From positions 1-64,000 of the forward strand of contig NZ_JAHDTI010000027.1 of assembly GCF_018531495.1 (NCBI RefSeq): a stretch of 64,000 nt of DNA, read 5' to 3'. The notes under the pieces are model-generated. The model did no database searches. It was not told the DNA's origin and saw only the letters and a list, made by a program, of their open reading frames with translations. Position numbers and translations under genes: made by a program. The stretch is from Nonomuraea sediminis. Lineage in GTDB: Bacteria > Actinomycetota > Actinomycetes > Streptosporangiales > Streptosporangiaceae. This document shows positions 43,023 to 51,705 of this stretch, piece by piece (the first letter of the stretch is position 1; the number at the start of each line of letters is the position of its first letter).

Positions 43023-43676
43023 ATGGCCGTACAGATCTCGCCCAGCATCCTGTCCGCCGACTTCGCCCGGCTCGCCGATGAGGCCGCCGCCGTGCCGAAC
43101 GCCGACTGGCTGCACGTGGATGTCATGGACAACCACTTCGTCCCCAACCTCACCCTCGGGCTGCCCGTCGTCGAGTCCCTGCGCAAGGCGACCTCGACGC
43201 CGCTCGACTGCCACCTCATGATCGAGGATCCCGACCGGTGGGCGCCCGCCTACGCCGAGGCCGGCGCCGGCAGCGTGACCATCCACGCCGAAGCCGCCAA
43301 AGCCCCGATCAGGACGCTGCGCCAGCTCCGCTCGCTCGGCGCCCGCGCCGGCCTCGCCCTCAACCCCGGCACGGCCATCGAGCCCTACGAGGGGCTGCTG
43401 AGCGAGGTGGACATGCTGCTGCTCATGACGGTCGAGCCGGGCTTCGGCGGGCAGAAGTTCCTCGACCTCGTCCTGCCCAAGATCCGCCGCGCCCGGCACC
43501 TCGTCGACCGCCACGGCGGCGACATCTGGCTCCAGGTCGACGGCGGCGTCACCGCCGAAACGATCGAACGCTGCGCCGACGCGGGCGCCGACGTCTTCGT
43601 CGCCGGCAGCGCCGTCTACGACACCCCCGACCCGGCCGCCGCCATCGACAACCTCCGCGCCAAAGCCACCCGGTAG
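43023..43676 (+). CDS. rpe: Ribulose-phosphate 3-epimerase
   Basis: 217 residues, TIM barrel of the pentose phosphate pathway interconverting ribulose and xylulose 5-phosphates. ISPSILSADFARL, the metal-binding LHVDVMDNHFVPNLTLG, DCHLMIE, VEPGFGGQKF and VDGGV are all in place. ATG 43023, effectively leaderless. Last gene of the plus-strand block, convergent with the ABC importer. Confidence 0.97.
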   Translation: MAVQISPSILSADFARLADEAAAVPNADWLHVDVMDNHFVPNLTLGLPVVESLRKATSTPLDCHLMIEDPDRWAPAYAEAGAGSVTIHAEAAKAPIRTLRQLRSLGARAGLALNPGTAIEPYEGLLSEVDMLLLMTVEPGFGGQKFLDLVLPKIRRARHLVDRHGGDIWLQVDGGVTAETIERCADAGADVFVAGSAVYDTPDPAAAIDNLRAKATR

Positions 43677-43713
43677 CCCTCTTCTTCACGTCGTCGAGCG
43701 GCTTGTCCTGTCC

Positions 43714-43750
43714 TGTACGGCAAGCCGCCACCACCGGTGCTCGCCGTACG
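43714..43750. terminator. GTACGGC palindromic element between convergent genes
   Basis: GTACGGCAAGC (43715-43725) and GCTCGCCGTAC (43739-43749) pair at 10 of 11 positions around a 13-nt loop. It sits between rpe and the convergent ABC operon, so it could terminate both. Closely related palindromes at 50753-50790 and 51896-51933 show that this is a dispersed intergenic element. Confidence 0.65.
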
Positions 43751-43764
43751 AGGGAAAGTGCTGG

Positions 43765-44799
43765 TCAGGCCTGGAGGGCCGGGTCGAGGACCACGTCGGT
43801 GCCTTGGGTGGTGGGGTCTTCGGGGAAGTGGCAGGCGGTGAGGTGGCCGTCGTGGTTGCCCGTGAGCTGGATGAGGGGCGGTTCCTCCGTGGCGCACTTG
43901 TCCTGGGCCTTCCAGCAGCGCGTGCGGAAGCGGCAGCCCGAGGGCGGGTTGATCGGTGAGGGCACGTCGCCCGCCAGGCGGATGCGCTCGCGGGCCGGGG
44001 CTTCGATGTCGGCGTCCGGCACGGCCGACAGCAGCGCGTGCGTGTAGGGGTGGCGCGGCCGCTCGTACAGAGAGTCCCTGTCGCCGATCTCGACGATCTT
44101 GCCGAGGTACATGACGGCGACGCGCTGCGAGAAGTGCCGCACCACCGCCAGGTCGTGGGCGATGAACAGGAACGCGATGCCCATGTCCCGCTGCAGTTGC
44201 TGCAGCAGGTTGATGACCTGCGCCTGGATGGAGACGTCGAGCGCCGAGACCGGCTCGTCCGCGACGATCAGCTTGGGCTGCAGTGCCAGGGCGCGGGCGA
44301 CGCCGATGCGCTGGCGCTGGCCGCCGGAGAACTCGTGCGGGAAGCGGTTGTAGTGCTCCGGGTTGAGCCCGACGATCTCCAGCAGCTCCCTGGCGCGGGC
44401 CTCGCGGCCGCCGGGCGGGTTGATGTCGTTGATGTCCATCGGGCCGCGGATGATCGAGCCGACCGTCTGCCGCGGGTTGAGCGAGGAGTACGGGTCCTGG
44501 AAGACCATCTGGATCTCGGGCCTGATCGGCTTGAGATCGCGGCGGCTCGCGTGGCTGATGTCCCGGCCCTGGTAGAGGACCTTGCCGCCGGTCGGCTCGA
44601 GCAGGCGGGCGGCCACCCGGCCCGTGGTCGACTTGCCGCAGCCCGACTCGCCCACCAGGCCGAGCGTCTCGCCCTCGTGCACGGTCAGGTCGATGCCGTC
44701 CACCGCGTGGACCGCGCCGACCTGGTGCTTGAACAGGAAGCCACCTCTGACCGGGAAGTGCTTCACCAGGCCGGACAGCTCGAGCAGCTTCTCCGTCAC
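43765..44799 (-). CDS. Oligopeptide/dipeptide ABC importer ATPase (OppF/DppF type)
   Basis: 344 residues. Walker A GESGCGKST, signature FSGGQRQRIGVARAL, Walker B LIVADEP and the C-terminal oligopeptide/nickel extension with cysteines (GCRFRTRCWKAQDKC). GTG 44799 overlaps the stop of the other ATPase gene by 4 nt, giving the family start EKLLELSGLVKHFPV. Last gene of the operon. Confidence 0.95.
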   Translation of the reverse strand: MTEKLLELSGLVKHFPVRGGFLFKHQVGAVHAVDGIDLTVHEGETLGLVGESGCGKSTTGRVAARLLEPTGGKVLYQGRDISHASRRDLKPIRPEIQMVFQDPYSSLNPRQTVGSIIRGPMDINDINPPGGREARARELLEIVGLNPEHYNRFPHEFSGGQRQRIGVARALALQPKLIVADEPVSALDVSIQAQVINLLQQLQRDMGIAFLFIAHDLAVVRHFSQRVAVMYLGKIVEIGDRDSLYERPRHPYTHALLSAVPDADIEAPARERIRLAGDVPSPINPPSGCRFRTRCWKAQDKCATEEPPLIQLTGNHDGHLTACHFPEDPTTQGTDVVLDPALQA

Positions 44800-45803
44800 T
44801 TGCCTTCCTTTCCTGGGCGGCTGTCCGTCTTCTGCTTCAGCGACAGGTAGCACGCGTCGCCGTGGCCGCGGTGCGGGGAGAGCTCTGGCCGCTCACCCTT
44901 GCACAGCTCGGGCCCCGCCAGGTGCATGTAGTCGCAGCGCGGGTGGAACGGGCAGCCGGGCGGGACGTTGATCAGGCTGGGCGGTGTCCCGCGGACCGGC
45001 TCGAGCGGCAGGTCGACCGTGCGGCGCAGGCTCGGCATCGAGGCGAGCAGCCCCCAGGTGTAGGGGTGGCGGGGCTCGCGCAGCACCTCGCGCATCGTGC
45101 CGCGTTCCACCGCCCGTCCCGCGTACATGACCAGCACGTTGTGCGCGGTGTTGGCCACCACGCCCAGGTCGTGCGTGATCAGGATGATCGCCGTGCCCGT
45201 CTGCTCCTGCAGGTCGCGTAGCAGGTCGAGGATCTGCGCCTGCACGGTGACGTCCAGGGCCGTGGTGGGCTCGTCGGCGATCAGCAGGCCCGGGTCGCAC
45301 ACCAGCGCCATCGCGATCATCGCGCGCTGCCGCATGCCGCCGGAGAACTGGTGCGGGTAGTCGTCCACGCGGATCTTCGGCTGCGGGATGCCGACCCGGT
45401 CCAGCATCTCGATGGCCCTGTCGCGGGCGGTCGACTTCGACACGCCCTTGTGCTTGCGGTAGACCTCGGCGATCTGCGCGCCCACGGTGTGGTACGGCGA
45501 CAGCGAGGTCAGCGGGTCCTGGAAGATCATCGCGATCTGGTTGCCGCGCAGCCGCTCCATCGTGGTGCGCGGCGCGCCGAGGAGCTCCTGGCCGTCGTGC
45601 CTGATGCTGCCGGAGATCTGCGCGGTCTCCCTGTTGTGCAGGCCGAGGATGGCCAGGTTCGTTACCGACTTGCCCGAGCCGGACTCGCCCACGATGCCGA
45701 GCGTGGTTCCCCGCTCGACCTCGAACGACAGGCCGTCCACCGCGTGGACGACGCCGTCCTCGGTGTGGAAGTCGACGGTGAGATCGTTGACCTCGAGGAA
45801 CAT
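44796..45803 (-). CDS. Oligopeptide/dipeptide ABC importer ATPase (OppD/DppD type)
   Basis: 335 residues. Walker A GESGSGKS, signature FSGGMRQRAMIAMAL, Walker B LLIADEPTTALD and the cysteine-bearing C-terminal extension PPGCPFHPRCDYMH. ATG 45803 overlaps the permease stop by one base (TGATG). Forms the ATPase heterodimer with the following gene product. Confidence 0.95.
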   Translation of the reverse strand: MFLEVNDLTVDFHTEDGVVHAVDGLSFEVERGTTLGIVGESGSGKSVTNLAILGLHNRETAQISGSIRHDGQELLGAPRTTMERLRGNQIAMIFQDPLTSLSPYHTVGAQIAEVYRKHKGVSKSTARDRAIEMLDRVGIPQPKIRVDDYPHQFSGGMRQRAMIAMALVCDPGLLIADEPTTALDVTVQAQILDLLRDLQEQTGTAIILITHDLGVVANTAHNVLVMYAGRAVERGTMREVLREPRHPYTWGLLASMPSLRRTVDLPLEPVRGTPPSLINVPPGCPFHPRCDYMHLAGPELCKGERPELSPHRGHGDACYLSLKQKTDSRPGKEGK

Positions 45804-46783
45804 CAGCTCAGCCTCACGCGTGGGTCGATGACGGCGTACAGGGCGTCGACGATGACGTTCATCACCACGATCGCGGCCGCCGCCAGGACCACGGTGGCCA
45901 TCAGCATCGGCAGGTCGGAGTAGGTGACCGCGCGCACCGACAGGCGTCCGATGCCCTGGATGCCGAACGTCGTCTCGGTGATGATGGCGCCGCCGATCAG
46001 CGTTCCCAGGTCGACGCCGAAGATGGTGATGATCGGCGTGAGGGTGCCGCGCAGCGCGAAGCGCAGGATGACGGTGCGCGCCGGCATGCCCTTGGCCCTG
46101 GCGGTGCGGACGTAGTCCTCGCTGAGGTTCTCGACCATGGTGGAGCGGGTCATCCTGGTGTAGTTCGCGGTGAAGATGATCGCCAGCACGATCCAGGGCA
46201 GCAGCAGTCCGGCGAACCAGCCGACGGGATCATCGGTGATCGGCACGTACTTCGGCTGGGCGAAGATGTGGTTCTGGTAAACGAAGAAGTACAGGGCCAG
46301 GGTGCCGACGAAGAAGATCTGCACCGAGGCGCCGACCAGCGAGGACACGCTGGCGATCTTGTCCAGGGGCTTGCCCTGCCGCAGGGCGGCGATGATGCCG
46401 GTTCCCACGCCGAAGATCAGGAAGATCACCGCCGCGCCGATGGTGAGCGAGATCGTGGCGGGCATCCGGTCGAGGATCGTGTCGAACACCGGCGCCCGGT
46501 TGACGAAGGAGTATCCGAGGCAGGGGGCCGGGCAGTGCCCCAGGCCGGGATAGTCGCGGCCGACGACGATGCCGGCCAGCCACGAGACGAACTGCGTCAT
46601 GAGCGGCTGGTCGAGGCCCAGGTTGTGACGGGCCAGCGCCAGCGTCTCAGGCGGGCAGACCTTGCCGCAGGCCAGCCGGGCGGGGTCGGCGGGGATGGCG
46701 AAGAACAGGAAGAAGGTCACCGCGGCGACGACCACCAGGGTGACCAGCGCGCCGAGTGTGCGGCGGGTGAGGAATCGAAGCAC
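45803..46783 (-). CDS. Peptide-type ABC importer permease (DppB type)
   Basis: 326 residues, six predicted transmembrane helices, first at residues 9-30. The EAA-like coupling loop DYVRTARAKGMPARTVILRFALRG is near residue 230. The periplasmic loop after helix 1 is long and contains several cysteines (ACGKVCPPE, HCPAPC), less usual for the family and possibly disulphide-bonded outside the cell. GTG 46783 with GGAGAC upstream. Confidence 0.93.
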   Translation of the reverse strand: MLRFLTRRTLGALVTLVVVAAVTFFLFFAIPADPARLACGKVCPPETLALARHNLGLDQPLMTQFVSWLAGIVVGRDYPGLGHCPAPCLGYSFVNRAPVFDTILDRMPATISLTIGAAVIFLIFGVGTGIIAALRQGKPLDKIASVSSLVGASVQIFFVGTLALYFFVYQNHIFAQPKYVPITDDPVGWFAGLLLPWIVLAIIFTANYTRMTRSTMVENLSEDYVRTARAKGMPARTVILRFALRGTLTPIITIFGVDLGTLIGGAIITETTFGIQGIGRLSVRAVTYSDLPMLMATVVLAAAAIVVMNVIVDALYAVIDPRVRLS

Positions 46784-46799
46784 GAGGTCTCCATGGGAT

Positions 46800-46828
46800 G
46801 CTCCGGGCGCCGGTCAGGCGCCCGGAGC
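46800..46828 (-). terminator. Hairpin between binding-protein and permease genes
   Basis: GCTCCGGGCGCC (46800-46811) and GGCGCCCGGAGC (46817-46828) form a perfect 12-bp stem with loop GGTCA, with no U tract. In importer operons such hairpins behind the binding-protein gene stabilise its mRNA and attenuate distal genes, giving excess binding protein. That role is inferred here. Confidence 0.8.
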
Positions 46829-46834
46829 GGCGTG

Positions 46835-48622
46835 CTACTGCTTGACGAAGATGGTGTTGGGGGAGACGATCCACTGCTGCGGGTCGATCTCCGCACCGCC
46901 CACCTTGGAGCCGTGCAGGAGGGTCATGATGTCGTTCTCGGCGACGACCAGCGGAGTGATGGTCTCCTGGATCTTCTTGTCCAGCTCCATCCAGGCCGCG
47001 TTGGCCGCGTCGATGTCCGACATCTCGGTGATCTTCTGCATCTCCGTCTTGACGCCCGGGTCATTGAGGTGGGACATGTTCTGCCCGCCGTCGGAGATCG
47101 GGCCGAAGATGACCGGCATGACCGTCGAGCCCGACGGCCAGTCGGCGCCCCAGCCGCCCCAGTACAGGTCGAACTGGTTCTTCGTCTGGCTGATCGAGTC
47201 GTAGTACGTCTTCCTGTCCAGCGGCTTCGTCACGACCTTGATGCCGGTCTTCTCCAGGGCGTTCTTGATCACCAGGGTGACCTTCTCCTGGGTCGGCGTC
47301 TGGTTGTAGGCGTAGACGATGGTCGGCGTCGGGTTGCTCGACTGGGCCAGCAGCTGCTTGGCCTTGTCGATGTCGCCGTCGGGCTTGGACGCCTTCTCGA
47401 ACAGGTCGTAGGACTGGTAGCCCACGGTGGTGTTCTCGTTGAGGATCGTCGTCGGAAGCGATACGGCCTGCGGGCCGCCCAGGGTCTGCTGGATCTGCTT
47501 CGACGGCCACGCGTAGTTGATCGCCTGGCGAACCTTCTGGTCCTTCACCCGGTCGAGGTTGAAGTAGTAGTAGTCACCGTACGGCGACGGGCTCTGCATC
47601 CTGCGGTCGGTCAGGCTGTCGTCGGTGATCACCTGCTGCAGGCGCTCCGGAGGCGTCCTGGCGTAGAAGGAGAACGCCGTCTGGTCGGGGCCCGCGTCGG
47701 CGATGAGCCGGTCGGTGATCTGGAGGGCCTCCTGGCCGAACTCCATCTTCCACGTGTCGGGGTAGGCGCCGCGGATCGGGTCGGTCGCGGGGTCCCACTG
47801 CGGGTTGCGCGCCAGCTCGATCGACTTGTCCACCACGTGCGACTTGATGATGTACGGCCCGGACGCCACCGGCTCCTTGTCGTACTTCTCCTTGGTGTCC
47901 TTGGCCTTGGGCACGATGCTGTAGCCCGCCATGGCGAAGGCGTAGTTGGCGTCGGCGTGCGCGGTGTTGAACTTGAAGACGATGGTCTTGTCGTCGGGGG
48001 TCTCGATGTTGCTGAGTTCCTTGCCGCCGTACGGGCCGGGGTACGCCTTGCGGTAGTTCTCGTTGGTGAGCCACTGCTGGACGTAGCTGGGGCCGAAGGT
48101 GATGAACGGGGCGAACATCCGCTCCATCGTCCACTTGACGTCGGCGGAGGTGATCGGGGAGCCGTCCTGCCACTTCACCCCGTCCTTCAGGGTGAACTTC
48201 CAGGTCTTGCCGCCGTCGCTCACCGTGCCCGGGTCCGTGGCCAGGTCGCCGACCAGCTTGTAGTCGCCCTTGGCGACCCGCTTGTAGCCGGTCAGGCCGC
48301 GGTTGATCAGCAGGCCGAAGTTGGCCTCGGTGTTGACGTAGACCTGGGCCGGGTCGAGGTGCGCGAAGTCGTCACGATCGATCATCGTGACCGTGCCGCC
48401 CTTCTGCACGCCGTCGGGCGGAATGGCGGGGCCCTTGGAGTCGTCGGCCGTGCCAAGCGTGATCTTCGGCGGGGTGTACGCCTGGGCTGACGGCTTGGCC
48501 GAGGCACCCGTGCTGGCCTGGCCAGTCGGTTGGGCACCCTGGTTACCCGGCGCGCAGGCGCCCACCAACGCCAGCGAGGCCGCGGCCAGAACCGCGAATG
48601 CCGACCGTTTGCGGTGTCTCAT
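46835..48622 (-). CDS. Family 5 extracellular solute-binding lipoprotein
   Basis: 595 residues. Lipoprotein signal peptide with lipobox LVGAC (Cys about 23), then a Gln/Ser/Thr/Ala linker and an SBP_bac_5 domain: GDLATDPGTVSDGGKTWKFT, LKDGVKWQDGSPITSADVKW and a C-terminal FDLYWGGWGADWP. It binds oligopeptides, dipeptides or nickel-like ligands; which one is not clear. ATG 48622 with AGGAGAG upstream. Flanked by two permease genes. Confidence 0.95.
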   Translation of the reverse strand: MRHRKRSAFAVLAAASLALVGACAPGNQGAQPTGQASTGASAKPSAQAYTPPKITLGTADDSKGPAIPPDGVQKGGTVTMIDRDDFAHLDPAQVYVNTEANFGLLINRGLTGYKRVAKGDYKLVGDLATDPGTVSDGGKTWKFTLKDGVKWQDGSPITSADVKWTMERMFAPFITFGPSYVQQWLTNENYRKAYPGPYGGKELSNIETPDDKTIVFKFNTAHADANYAFAMAGYSIVPKAKDTKEKYDKEPVASGPYIIKSHVVDKSIELARNPQWDPATDPIRGAYPDTWKMEFGQEALQITDRLIADAGPDQTAFSFYARTPPERLQQVITDDSLTDRRMQSPSPYGDYYYFNLDRVKDQKVRQAINYAWPSKQIQQTLGGPQAVSLPTTILNENTTVGYQSYDLFEKASKPDGDIDKAKQLLAQSSNPTPTIVYAYNQTPTQEKVTLVIKNALEKTGIKVVTKPLDRKTYYDSISQTKNQFDLYWGGWGADWPSGSTVMPVIFGPISDGGQNMSHLNDPGVKTEMQKITEMSDIDAANAAWMELDKKIQETITPLVVAENDIMTLLHGSKVGGAEIDPQQWIVSPNTIFVKQ

Positions 48623-48631
48623 TTCTCTCCT

Positions 48632-49633
48632 CTAGCGCTTGATCTTGGGGTCGAAGGCATCGCGGATCGAGTCGCCGAGCAGGTTGAAGGCGATCACGAA
48701 CACCAGCAGGGCGACGCCCGGGAAGATCAGGTAGGTGATGTCGTCCCGGTAGATCTCTGTCGCCCGAAGGAACATGCGTCCCCAGTCCGGGATCTCCTCG
48801 CCCATCCCCACGCCCAGGAACGACAGCGCGGTCTCGGTCGTCACCAGCGCCGGCAGCAGCAGGCTCGACTGGATGATGATCGGCGTCCACAGGTTGGGCA
48901 GCAGTTCCTTGAACACGATCCGCGCGGGGGAGGCGCCGGTGACCCTGGCGGCCTCGACGAACTCGCGTTCCCGCATGGACAGCACCTGGCCGCGCAGGAG
49001 CCTGGCCAGCCCGGCCCAGCCGAAGACGGTCAGCATGATGGTGAGCGTGACCGCCTGGAACAGCACCGGGGCGTTCTCGTCCGGACTGACGAACAAGCTG
49101 GTCAGGACCGGGGTGAACGCGATGATGAAGATCACCTGGGGGAACGCCAGCGTCAGGTCGATGATCCGGCCGACCAGGTAGTCGGTCCTGCCACCCGCGT
49201 AGCCTGCCACGATGCCGATCACGATGCCGATGGCGGTGGTGAGGATCGTGGCCGCCACGGAGATCGCCAGCGAGGTCCGGATACCATAGACGAGCTGCGT
49301 GAATACGTCGCGGCCCAGGCCGGGTTCGATGCCGAACCAGAACTCCGAGCTGATCCCGCCGTTCGGTAGGATCGGGTTCCCGGCGTCGTTCAAGAGACCA
49401 GGATTGTCCTGTCCATAAAGGGCATATGGGTTCTTTCCGTATATAGCGGAAATAACGGGCGCGAAGATCGCGACCAGGAAGAAGAAGATCACGACGATGG
49501 CCGAGAGGACGCCCGTACGGTCGCGGCGGAACCGCAGCCACATGAGCTGTCCCGGGGAGCGGCCGACCGCTTCCGGGGTTTCGGTCACGGACGTCGCGTC
49601 GATCGCGGGTGCTGTGGACGTCGGTGTCGTCAT
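48632..49633 (-). CDS. Peptide-type ABC importer permease (DppC type)
   Basis: 333 residues; an N-terminal cytoplasmic tail precedes a transmembrane helix at about 45-65, then the BPD_transp core with the EAA loop REFVEAARVTGASPARIVFKE. It is the first gene of the operon, before the binding protein, which departs from the common SBP-B-C-D-F order. ATG 49633. Confidence 0.94.
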   Translation of the reverse strand: MTTPTSTAPAIDATSVTETPEAVGRSPGQLMWLRFRRDRTGVLSAIVVIFFFLVAIFAPVISAIYGKNPYALYGQDNPGLLNDAGNPILPNGGISSEFWFGIEPGLGRDVFTQLVYGIRTSLAISVAATILTTAIGIVIGIVAGYAGGRTDYLVGRIIDLTLAFPQVIFIIAFTPVLTSLFVSPDENAPVLFQAVTLTIMLTVFGWAGLARLLRGQVLSMREREFVEAARVTGASPARIVFKELLPNLWTPIIIQSSLLLPALVTTETALSFLGVGMGEEIPDWGRMFLRATEIYRDDITYLIFPGVALLVFVIAFNLLGDSIRDAFDPKIKR

Positions 49634-49889
49634 CTAACGGGGCCCCCAAGCAGCGAGCGCAAATCCTGATGGCACATTCGCAGTTTGCTCCTGTCTGAAG
49701 CAATGGTCTGGGGTGCTTTCACTAATTCGTTGTGCAATATCGATCCGCCTGTGCCTTCACATGCGTTGACCCGATCTACCGGGCGGTGTCACTATGCCGT
49801 CGGGTATGACCGGGTAAATCACGGAATCGGGGCATAAACGAGACGGCCTCGTGACATGAACACCCGGCAAACGGGGTAACCGATCACTT
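49634..49889. other. Divergent promoter region
   Basis: 256 bp between the ABC importer (minus) and the MpaB-type gene (plus), noticeably more AT-rich than coding DNA. Must contain both promoters. No confident -10/-35 pair or operator was identified. Confidence 0.5.
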
Positions 49890-50684
49890 ATGAGGGACGA
49901 TGGCCTCTTCGGCCCCGAATCGGTGACCTGGCGGGTGATGGGCGAGCCGATCCTCCTCATCGGCGGATTTCGAGCCCTCCTCATGCAGGGGCTGCACCCA
50001 CGCGCGATGCGCGGCGTGCTGCAGAACTCCGCGCTCATGGACCCCAACGAGGCCTGGGCCCGCTTCATGCGCACCACGGAGTTCGTCCGGGTCCGCACCT
50101 ACGGCACGCGGGCGGAGGTCGAACGCGCGGGGCGCCGGGTCCGTAAGATCCACTCGATGCTGACCGGGTACGACCCCGACACCGGCGAGACCTTCCGCCT
50201 CGACGATCCCGACGCGCTGCGCTGGGTCCACGTGGGGGAGGTGGACTCCTACCTTTCGGTCGCCCGGCGGGCCGGGTTGCGGCTATCCGACTCGGAGGCC
50301 GACCAGTTCGTCCTGGAATGGCGGCGCGCGGCCGAAGTCGTCGGGCTGCGGGCCTCCGACGTTCCCGGCAGCGTGGCCGAGCTGCGCGACTACATCGAGG
50401 CGCAACGCCCCGGCCTGCGCTTCGTCCCCGAGGCCGCGCACCCGCTGCGGCAGTCGCTCAACGTGCCCCTGCCGCTCTACCTCATACCCCTCAAACCGGT
50501 CGTCCCGGCCATCGCGCTGCTGGCCTTCGCGTCCCTGCCGCGCTGGGCGCGCCGCCTCTACGGCCTGCCCGCCACCCCGGTCGGCGACCTCTGGGCCACC
50601 GCCACCCTCCGCGCCCTCCACACAGGCCTCGCCCCCGTCCGCTACGCCCCCAAAGTCCTCAACATCCGCCACCGCGCCGCCTAA
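49890..50684 (+). CDS. MpaB-family oxygenase (DUF2236)
   Basis: 264 residues. The family has a haem-linked histidine fold that includes latex-clearing protein and mycophenolic-acid MpaB; most bacterial members are uncharacterised. Visible signature: LLMQGLHPRAMRGVLQNS near residues 30-48, with a conserved Arg/His-rich helix, then an FVRVRTYGTRAEV segment. One hydrophobic segment (VVPAIALLAFASLP) lies near residue 205. ATG 49890; the Shine-Dalgarno is weak (GGGG 12 nt upstream). Monocistronic. Confidence 0.85.
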   Translation: MRDDGLFGPESVTWRVMGEPILLIGGFRALLMQGLHPRAMRGVLQNSALMDPNEAWARFMRTTEFVRVRTYGTRAEVERAGRRVRKIHSMLTGYDPDTGETFRLDDPDALRWVHVGEVDSYLSVARRAGLRLSDSEADQFVLEWRRAAEVVGLRASDVPGSVAELRDYIEAQRPGLRFVPEAAHPLRQSLNVPLPLYLIPLKPVVPAIALLAFASLPRWARRLYGLPATPVGDLWATATLRALHTGLAPVRYAPKVLNIRHRAA

Positions 50685-50693
50685 CCCCCTTCC

Positions 50694-50830
50694 GTACGGC
50701 GAGCCGCCGCCGCGGCTTCTTCTGTACGGCGAGCCGCCGCCGCGGCCTCTTCTGTACGGCGAGCCGCCGCCACCGGCCGCCCGCCGTACTTCGGCTCAGG
50801 ACCTGTGACCGGCGCTCCCGGCGAGTCGAG
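50694..50830. repeat. 30-bp tandem units plus dispersed element, copy B
   Basis: GTACGGCGAGCCGCCGCCGC plus ten further bases repeats at exactly 30-bp spacing from 50694, 50724 and 50754. The last unit forms a palindrome with GCCGTAC (50783-50789). The next 40 bp, TTCGGCTCAGGACCTGTGAC and onward, match the sequence after copy C near 51.9 kb. The rest of the spacer up to 51072 shows no gene. Confidence 0.85.
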
Positions 50831-51072
50831 CCCCCTTCCCCACCGCCACGACACCCGTTACCCGGGCACCACGGCCCCCCTTGCCCGCCGTACACAGCGC
50901 CGGCCAACCACCGCACCCCACCTCGCCGACCCCGGCGCGGCGTACAGGTGCTCGCAGCCCCGGTACTGCGTGACCCGAGCGTCACGGTTCCCCGGGCGCG
51001 TGGTGTTGGGGCGGGGAAGTTGAGTAGGGCGTACTCATGTGGGGGCGATCATCGTGGGTGAGCATCGGCGGC

Positions 51073-51672
51073 ATGAGAATGATCGTCACCAAGCGACTGC
51101 TCGCCGTGGGCGGTGCCGTTGTCGTGCTGTCGGCTACCGGGGCGGTGGCGTACGCGGCCGGGTCCTCCTCCGGGGTGATCACCGCGTGCGTGTCGTCCGG
51201 CGGTAGCGTGCGCGTGGTCTCCGCCTCGACCAAGTGCAAGAAGGGCGAGCGCCGCCTCGACTGGAACCGTGAAGGTCCCCAAGGTCCTCAGGGCGCCGAG
51301 GGCGCGCGTGGTCCCCAAGGCTCCCAGGGCGCCGAGGGCGCGCGTGGTCCGCAGGGCGAGCGCGGCCCTCGCGGCGCGCAGGGTCCTGCCGGGCCCGCGG
51401 GCTCGGGGGGTGGGGGCAAGGTCGTGATGCGCAAGGTCGACTCGACCCTCCAGCCCAACGACGCCAACACCATCAGAGTCAAGTGCGAGTCCGGCGAGAC
51501 GGCCACCGGAGGCGGCTTCGGCGCCGCCGTCAACGGGTCGGTCCGCGCCTCCTTCCCCGGCCTGGACAACTCCGACCGCAACGGCGGCCCCTTCCAGGGC
51601 TGGATCGTCTTCGCCGAAAACCCCTCCAAATCCCCCATCCAGGTCGTCGCCTACGCCCTGTGCACCTCCTGA
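51073..51672 (+). CDS. Secreted collagen-like repeat protein
   Basis: 199 residues. A signal peptide or signal anchor (MIVTKRLLAVGGAVVVLSA, residues 3-21, cleavage likely near AYAAG) is followed by a short Cys-containing module and about 14 Gly-x-y triplets (GPQGPQGAEGARGPQG type, about residues 67-112). A C-terminal domain ends YALCTS. Triplets with Pro at x suggest a bacterial collagen triple helix without hydroxyproline. ATG 51073 is used; ATG 51079 is equally possible. Likely a surface or matrix protein; partner unknown. Confidence 0.85.
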   Translation: MRMIVTKRLLAVGGAVVVLSATGAVAYAAGSSSGVITACVSSGGSVRVVSASTKCKKGERRLDWNREGPQGPQGAEGARGPQGSQGAEGARGPQGERGPRGAQGPAGPAGSGGGGKVVMRKVDSTLQPNDANTIRVKCESGETATGGGFGAAVNGSVRASFPGLDNSDRNGGPFQGWIVFAENPSKSPIQVVAYALCTS

Positions 51673-51675
51673 CCC

Positions 51676-51705
51676 AAGGGCGGGGACCCTCACCTCCCCG
51701 CCCTT
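51676..51705 (+). terminator. Terminator-like hairpin after the collagen-like gene
   Basis: AAGGGCGGGGA (51676-51686) and TCCCCGCCCTT (51695-51705) form a perfect 11-bp stem with an 8-nt loop, starting 4 nt after the stop codon. The U tract is poor (TTCTC), usual for high-GC actinomycetes. Confidence 0.8.
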
